The notes below the pieces were generated by a model, which searched no databases, was not told the DNA's origin, and saw only the letters and a list, made by a program, of their open reading frames with translations. From Oscillospiraceae bacterium (GTDB taxonomy: Bacteria; Bacillota; Clostridia; Oscillospirales; Acutalibacteraceae), in NCBI GenBank assembly GCA_022650485.1, contig JALCPP010000001.1:1-64000 (forward strand): a stretch of DNA of 64,000 nt. The letters are read 5' to 3'. A program made the position numbers and the translations under genes. This document shows positions 60,771-64,000 of the stretch, one piece after another; the first letter of the stretch is position 1; each line of letters starts with the position of its first letter.

Positions 60771-61502
60771 TTGCATGATCTCAAAAAGCAAACATATACT
60801 ATGGATGATCTGCTGAATATCATGAAACTTCTTCGTTCTCCCCAAGGGTGTCCCTGGGACCGGGAACAGACTCACCAAAGTATCCGCAACAATTTCCTTG
60901 AGGAAGCCTATGAGGCTGTGGAAGCGATTGACACGAATGATCCGGTTCTTCTTCAGGAGGAATTGGGGGACGTGCTCCTTCAAATTGTTTTCCATTCCAG
61001 GCTGGAAGAGGAAAAGGGCGGCTTTCAGTTTTCAGATGTTGTGGACGGTATCGCAAAAAAACTTGTGCTGCGTCATCCCCATGTTTTCGGAGATTGCACC
61101 GTGAAAAACAGTGAGGAAGTTCTTTTAAACTGGGAAGCAATCAAAAAGAAGGAAAAAGGGCGAAGTACAGATACGCAGGTACTGCAAGGTGTGTCGAAGG
61201 CCCTTCCAGCGCTGATGCGTGCTCAGAAAATCTGTAAAAAAGCTGCAAAAGCTGAACAAAAGCCTCAAGTGCTGTCCAAAGCGGTCGATGTATTACAAGA
61301 GAACGTAAGACAACTTGCGCTGGCGGCAGACTCCGAGCAGACGGAAGAACAGCAAAAGTTAATGGGGCAGCTTCTGCTTTCAGCAGCCGCAGTTTCCGGC
61401 ATGTTGAAAATTGAAGCGGAACAGGCTTTATCAAAAGCCTGTGACCAATTTATTTCGCAGTTTGAAAAGAGTGAGAAGCAGTCTGACGAGGAAAACTTTT
61501 AA
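60771..61502 (+). CDS. mazG: MazG nucleoside triphosphate pyrophosphohydrolase
   Basis: The 243-residue protein has the MazG signature: LRSPQGCPWDREQTHQSI, FLEEAYEAVEAI, EELGDVLLQIVFHSR with the EExxE/ExxD metal-binding acidic residues, and a second, weaker MazG-like C-terminal half. It hydrolyses non-canonical or excess NTPs. B. subtilis YabN has an extra N-terminal methylase domain that is absent here. Start TTG 60771. Confidence 0.92.
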   Translation: MHDLKKQTYTMDDLLNIMKLLRSPQGCPWDREQTHQSIRNNFLEEAYEAVEAIDTNDPVLLQEELGDVLLQIVFHSRLEEEKGGFQFSDVVDGIAKKLVLRHPHVFGDCTVKNSEEVLLNWEAIKKKEKGRSTDTQVLQGVSKALPALMRAQKICKKAAKAEQKPQVLSKAVDVLQENVRQLALAADSEQTEEQQKLMGQLLLSAAAVSGMLKIEAEQALSKACDQFISQFEKSEKQSDEENF

Positions 61503-61577
61503 TTCAGTAAAAAGTAGCGGACCATTTGAAATTCTCAGCGATTGCTGTTGAATAATAAAAAACGGAGGTCAATAACA

Positions 61578-61853
61578 ATGAATAAGACGGAATTAATTTC
61601 TGCTGTTGCTGAAAAGACCGGGCTTTCAAAAAAAGATGCCGACAATGCAGTAAATGTTTTGATCAGCACGATAGTGGACACGGTGGCAAACGATGAAAAA
61701 GTGCAGATTGTAGGGTTCGGAACCTTTGAGCTTCGCAATCGCAGCGAGAGACAGGGCCGTGATCCGCGGACCAATTCTCCCATTACGATTCCTGCGTCCA
61801 GAGTTCCGGCATTCAAAGCAGGGAAGGCATTCAAAGATTCAACCTCCATCTAA
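61578..61853 (+). CDS. hup: HU-type nucleoid DNA-binding protein
   Basis: The 91-residue protein is a typical HU: MNKTELISAVAEKTGLSKKDA, the DNA-binding arm with VGFGTFELRNRSERQGRDP and IPASRVPAFKAGKAFK. It bends and compacts DNA as a dimer. SD GGAGG precedes ATG 61578. Its placement between mazG and rqcP in the yab cluster is seen in Clostridia. A terminator follows. Confidence 0.96.
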   Translation: MNKTELISAVAEKTGLSKKDADNAVNVLISTIVDTVANDEKVQIVGFGTFELRNRSERQGRDPRTNSPITIPASRVPAFKAGKAFKDSTSI

Positions 61854-61872
61854 AATATATTTACAATGAATC

Positions 61873-61915
61873 AGGACTGTAACTGTGTTCTTGTTACAGT
61901 CCTGTTGATTTATTT
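61873..61915 (+). terminator. Terminator after hup
   Basis: AGGACTGTAAC (61873-61883) pairs perfectly with 61893-61903, then GTTGATTTATTTTT. Confidence 0.88.
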
Positions 61916-61930
61916 TTGGGAGGGAAAACC

Positions 61931-62191
61931 ATGAGACTGGATAAATATTTAAAGGTGTCGCGGTTGATTAAGCGCCGCACCGTTGCCAATGAAGCCTGCG
62001 ATGCGGGTCGTGTGCTGGTCAATGCGAAACCTGCGCGCGCTTCTTACGATATTAAAGTGGGGGACTTGATTGAGGTTACTCTTGGTTCCCGCAGCATCCG
62101 CGTCAAGGTCCTTACCATCAGTGAAACCGTTGGAAAAGGTCAGGCATCCGATCTGTACCAAATTCTTTCGGATGGGTCGGAAGAGCATTAA
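61931..62191 (+). CDS. rqcP: RNA-binding S4-domain protein (RqcP/YabO)
   Basis: The 86-residue S4-domain protein (MRLDKYLKVSRLIKRRTVA, then RVLVNAKPARASYDIKVGD) matches YabO/RqcP, which helps elongate C-terminal tails in ribosome-associated quality control with RqcH. SD GGAGGG precedes ATG 61931. It directly precedes yabP, as in B. subtilis. Confidence 0.93.
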   Translation: MRLDKYLKVSRLIKRRTVANEACDAGRVLVNAKPARASYDIKVGDLIEVTLGSRSIRVKVLTISETVGKGQASDLYQILSDGSEEH

Positions 62192-62220
62192 GTATATGTC
62201 CCACCGCCTTCGCATACAAT
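62192..62220 (+). promoter_or_regulatory. Sigma-E-type promoter of yabP
   Basis: GTATATG (62192-62198), 14-bp spacer, CATACAAT (62213-62220). The -10 matches the sigma-E consensus CATACAnT in full and the spacing is right, as expected for a mother-cell gene. Confidence 0.72.
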
Positions 62221-62249
62221 TGGAACAGTAAGAAGCGGGAGGGATTTCT

Positions 62250-62528
62250 TTGGCCGAACAGAAAACGGTGAAAACCCCACACAGCCTGATTCTAGAAAAC
62301 CGCAGAACGCTTACCGCCACGGGCGTGTCCAATGTTGACAGCTTTGATGATCAGACGGTGGTAGCCTATACCGATTTGGGGGAATTGGTGATCCATGGCG
62401 CAAATCTGCACATTGATAAACTGAATATTGATTCGGGGGAATTGACGCTCGACGGAGAAATCACGTCTATGTCTTATTCTGAAAACCGAGCGACAACGGG
62501 CGGCTTTTTTGCCCGCCTGTTTAAATAG
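62250..62528 (+). CDS. yabP: Sporulation protein YabP
   Basis: The 92-residue YabP/YqfC-type protein has HSLILENRRTLTATGVSNVDSFDD and LTLDGEITSMSYSEN, a small strand-rich fold. YabP is needed for cortex formation in B. subtilis with YabQ, probably at the outer forespore membrane. TTG 62250 follows GGGAGGG. It is the first gene after the sigma-E-type promoter. Confidence 0.94.
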   Translation: MAEQKTVKTPHSLILENRRTLTATGVSNVDSFDDQTVVAYTDLGELVIHGANLHIDKLNIDSGELTLDGEITSMSYSENRATTGGFFARLFK

Positions 62529-62542
62529 GGGTGTGAGCCGAT

Positions 62543-63088
62543 TTGATCACACCCGTTCTTTCCTATCAGATTTTTGGCTTTGTTGTTGCGATTGCCGCTG
62601 GCTTTTTGCTGGGTGCGCTTTATGACGTGCTTCGAATCTGGCGGGATTTTTTCCATTCCCGGCAGCGTGCTGTCTTTTTTCAAGATTTTTTTTACATGAT
62701 TTTATGCGCGTTTTTTTCCTTTTTATTGGCGCTGCCCCTTGGAAGCGGAGCGGTGCGCGTGTATCTTCTGGCAGGCGAAGCAGTGGGCTGGTTTGTTTAT
62801 TATTTTACCATAGGGCAGGTAACGGCAATCATTTTTCGTGCAGTTTCTAATTTTTTGTACCGCCATTTTTTTAATCCAGTTGGCGAATTGTTCCGCCGAA
62901 TTGTCAAATGGTTTGGCAAAAAAGCGGCCCGAGTTATAAAATTCTTGAAAAAAAAGGCTTCTGGCCTGAAAAAATGCTTGAAACACAAGGCCGAAATAGT
63001 GTATAATCGTCATAATGGATGGGGCAGGAAACGGCGAAAACATAAGGTCGTGCGAAAATATGAAGGTGCTCGAAAGCCAAAAACATAA
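62543..63088 (+). CDS. yabQ: Spore cortex biosynthesis membrane protein YabQ
   Basis: The 181-residue protein has about four membrane segments (for example FVVAIAAGFLLGALYDVLRI, FFYMILCAFFSFLLALPL, AVGWFVYYFTIGQVTAIIF) and a long basic C-terminal tail rich in Lys, Arg and His (about 115-181). YabQ is a sporulation-specific protein needed for cortex synthesis. Start TTG 62543. The end overlaps divIC by 29 bases, so the tail is encoded over the start of the next gene. Confidence 0.9.
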   Translation: MITPVLSYQIFGFVVAIAAGFLLGALYDVLRIWRDFFHSRQRAVFFQDFFYMILCAFFSFLLALPLGSGAVRVYLLAGEAVGWFVYYFTIGQVTAIIFRAVSNFLYRHFFNPVGELFRRIVKWFGKKAARVIKFLKKKASGLKKCLKHKAEIVYNRHNGWGRKRRKHKVVRKYEGARKPKT

Positions 63089-63362
63089 AAAGAGTTTTTT
63101 GCTGCGGCTGGCGGTCTTTGCTTTTGCGGCCTATCTGCTTGTTGCCCTTGTAAACCAGCAGATTAAAATTCAGAATAAGCGCCGGGAACTGGAAGCTGCC
63201 AAACAGCAGATCCAGATTCAAGAAATTAAAAATGAGGATTTAAAACATGCATTCAGCACGGGAGCAAACGATGAGAGCGGTTACATTGAGCGAAAAGCCA
63301 GAGAAGAGCTCAATTACGCAAAACCGGGCGAGCGTGTTTTTGTTAATATAGCCGGACATTAA
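63060..63362 (+). CDS. divIC: Septum formation initiator (DivIC/FtsB-like)
   Basis: The 100-residue protein has a short cytoplasmic N-terminus with KKSF, one membrane segment (about 14-32, LAVFAFAAYLLVALV), and an extracellular coiled coil (QQIKIQNKRRELEAAKQQIQ) ending YIERKAREELNYAKPGE, the family signature. It assembles with FtsL and DivIB at the division site. Start ATG 63060 is inside the yabQ end. Confidence 0.9.
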   Translation: MKVLESQKHKKSFLLRLAVFAFAAYLLVALVNQQIKIQNKRRELEAAKQQIQIQEIKNEDLKHAFSTGANDESGYIERKAREELNYAKPGERVFVNIAGH

Positions 63363-63394
63363 ACAGCTCTGTTTAAGGAGGAAATTACTTACAT

Positions 63395-63847
63395 ATGCAG
63401 CTTGAGGTAGGAACAGTTCTGGAGGGGAAGGTTACAGGCATAACGAAATTTGGTGCGTTTGTGGAACTCCCAGGTGGAAAAACCGGGATGGTTCATATTT
63501 CGGAGGTCGCACCTACCTTTGTTAAGGAAATTCGTGACTTTGTGTCGGAAAACCAGATGATTAAGGTTAAAATTCTGAATATTACTCCGGAAGGAAAAAT
63601 CAGCCTTTCCATGAAACGAGTTGCGGAACCCGCCAAACCAAGCGGTGGCGCGGCACCAAGAAGGCGGACCAGACCTGGCAACTACGAATGGCAGCCGAGC
63701 AGAAGAAGTGCGCCTACCAACTTTGAAGACATGCTGTCGAAGTTCAAGCAGACAAGCGATGAAAAAATGCTGGACTTAAAACGGTGCATGGAATCAAAAC
63801 GTGGTGGGTTTTCCAGGCATGGCGGCGGTTCTAATCAGGCAAAATAA
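63395..63847 (+). CDS. yabR: S1-domain RNA-binding protein (YabR-like)
   Basis: The 150-residue protein has one S1 domain (about 3-75: GTVLEGKVTGITKFGAFVEL and MVHISEVAPTFVKEI, KVKILNITPEGKISLSMKR) followed by a Pro/Arg/Ser-rich linker and a helical C-terminal end. YabR-type proteins are associated with RNA or ribosomes; the precise role is unknown. SD AAGGAGG precedes ATG 63395. Confidence 0.92.
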   Translation: MQLEVGTVLEGKVTGITKFGAFVELPGGKTGMVHISEVAPTFVKEIRDFVSENQMIKVKILNITPEGKISLSMKRVAEPAKPSGGAAPRRRTRPGNYEWQPSRRSAPTNFEDMLSKFKQTSDEKMLDLKRCMESKRGGFSRHGGGSNQAK

Positions 63848-63864
63848 AAACTTAATAGAAAAAA

Positions 63865-63890
63865 GCGGAGTGTACGCACTCCGCCTTTTT
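63865..63890 (+). terminator. Terminator after yabR
   Basis: GCGGAGTG (63865-63872) pairs with CACTCCGC (63877-63884), followed by CTTTTTATT. Confidence 0.9.
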
Positions 63891-63903
63891 ATTGGAGGAA
63901 ATC

Positions 63904-64000
63904 ATGCTAATCAGCAATGCAAATATTCATACGATGACCGGGAAGGTTATCGCGTCCGGTTCCGTCAGAATTTGTGACGGAAAGATCGATACGGTCTGTG
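63904..64000 (+). CDS. Amidohydrolase-family protein, 3' end outside the window
   Basis: Only 32 codons are visible (MLISNANIHTMTG, SVRICDGKIDTV), the typical N-terminal beta-strand pair of cyclic amidohydrolases before the metal-binding HxH motif. SD GGAGG lies 6 bases before ATG 63904. Substrate unknown. Confidence 0.65.
   Translation, partial: MLISNANIHTMTGKVIASGSVRICDGKIDTVC

Noticed and set aside
1-64000. CRISPR array, rRNA operon, insertion sequence
   Set aside because: No regularly spaced repeats, rRNA sequence, transposase or terminal inverted repeats were seen; the only recombinases are the prophage integrase and the resolvase.

Overview
The window reads as chromosome of a spore-forming, Gram-positive, low-to-mid GC bacterium of class Clostridia. 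Oscillospiraceae/Ruminococcaceae-like is my inference from gene order; no 16S rRNA is present. Support comes from CotF-type coat proteins, a yabP-yabQ-divIC-yabR sporulation cluster with a sigma-E-type promoter, a Phe T-box ahead of pheST, class III fructose-1,6-bisphosphatase, HemZ, CD1247-like and IreB proteins, and purine-rich Shine-Dalgarno (SD) sites with frequent TTG starts.

Layout. 1-15337 is the right part of an AT-rich siphovirus-type prophage that runs off the left edge. It encodes terminase, portal, head, connector, major tail, tail chaperone and tape measure proteins, then an AlpA-like factor and a tyrosine integrase beside a tRNA-Trp gene. Baseplate, receptor-binding and lysis genes are absent between the tape measure and the integrase. 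A serine recombinase with its own promoter and palindromic operator sits between the two terminase genes. From 15338 the host takes over: tRNA-Trp, rpsU, yqeG-aroQ-efp, and a Crp/Fnr regulator with an ABC importer of unknown substrate (18.3-21.5 kb). Next are a nucleotide-sugar dehydratase and a NYN/LOTUS protein.

24.5-28.8 kb (minus strand) is a compact operon: GH130 mannoside phosphorylase, sugar-nucleotide pyrophosphorylase, GT4 glycosyltransferase and a six-hairpin-glycosidase-like protein. Together these could make and phosphorolytically recycle a beta-mannan-type polymer inside the cell. This is the most interesting candidate system here. A gene-free AT-rich stretch follows, then an oppDF ATPase pair without permeases, and pstB-phoU-phoP-phoR behind a Pho-box-like repeat but without pstSCA. 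fbp, an HD hydrolase, and two ABC exporter operons with near-identical operators (one carrying a YtrA-like GntR repressor) come next.

42.7-47.1 kb (minus strand) holds a hypothetical gene, ireB and pheST under a T-box. 47.2-50.8 kb carries an AcpS-NnrD fusion, a lipoprotein, a MazF toxin without antitoxin and two CotF-like proteins. 51-58.7 kb is recJ, the (p)ppGpp synthetase/hydrolase, an MBL-fold hydrolase, hemZ, a uridine-kinase-like gene and a zinc-ribbon protein. The window ends in the conserved flippase-mazG-HU-rqcP-yabP-yabQ-divIC-yabR region and the start of an amidohydrolase.
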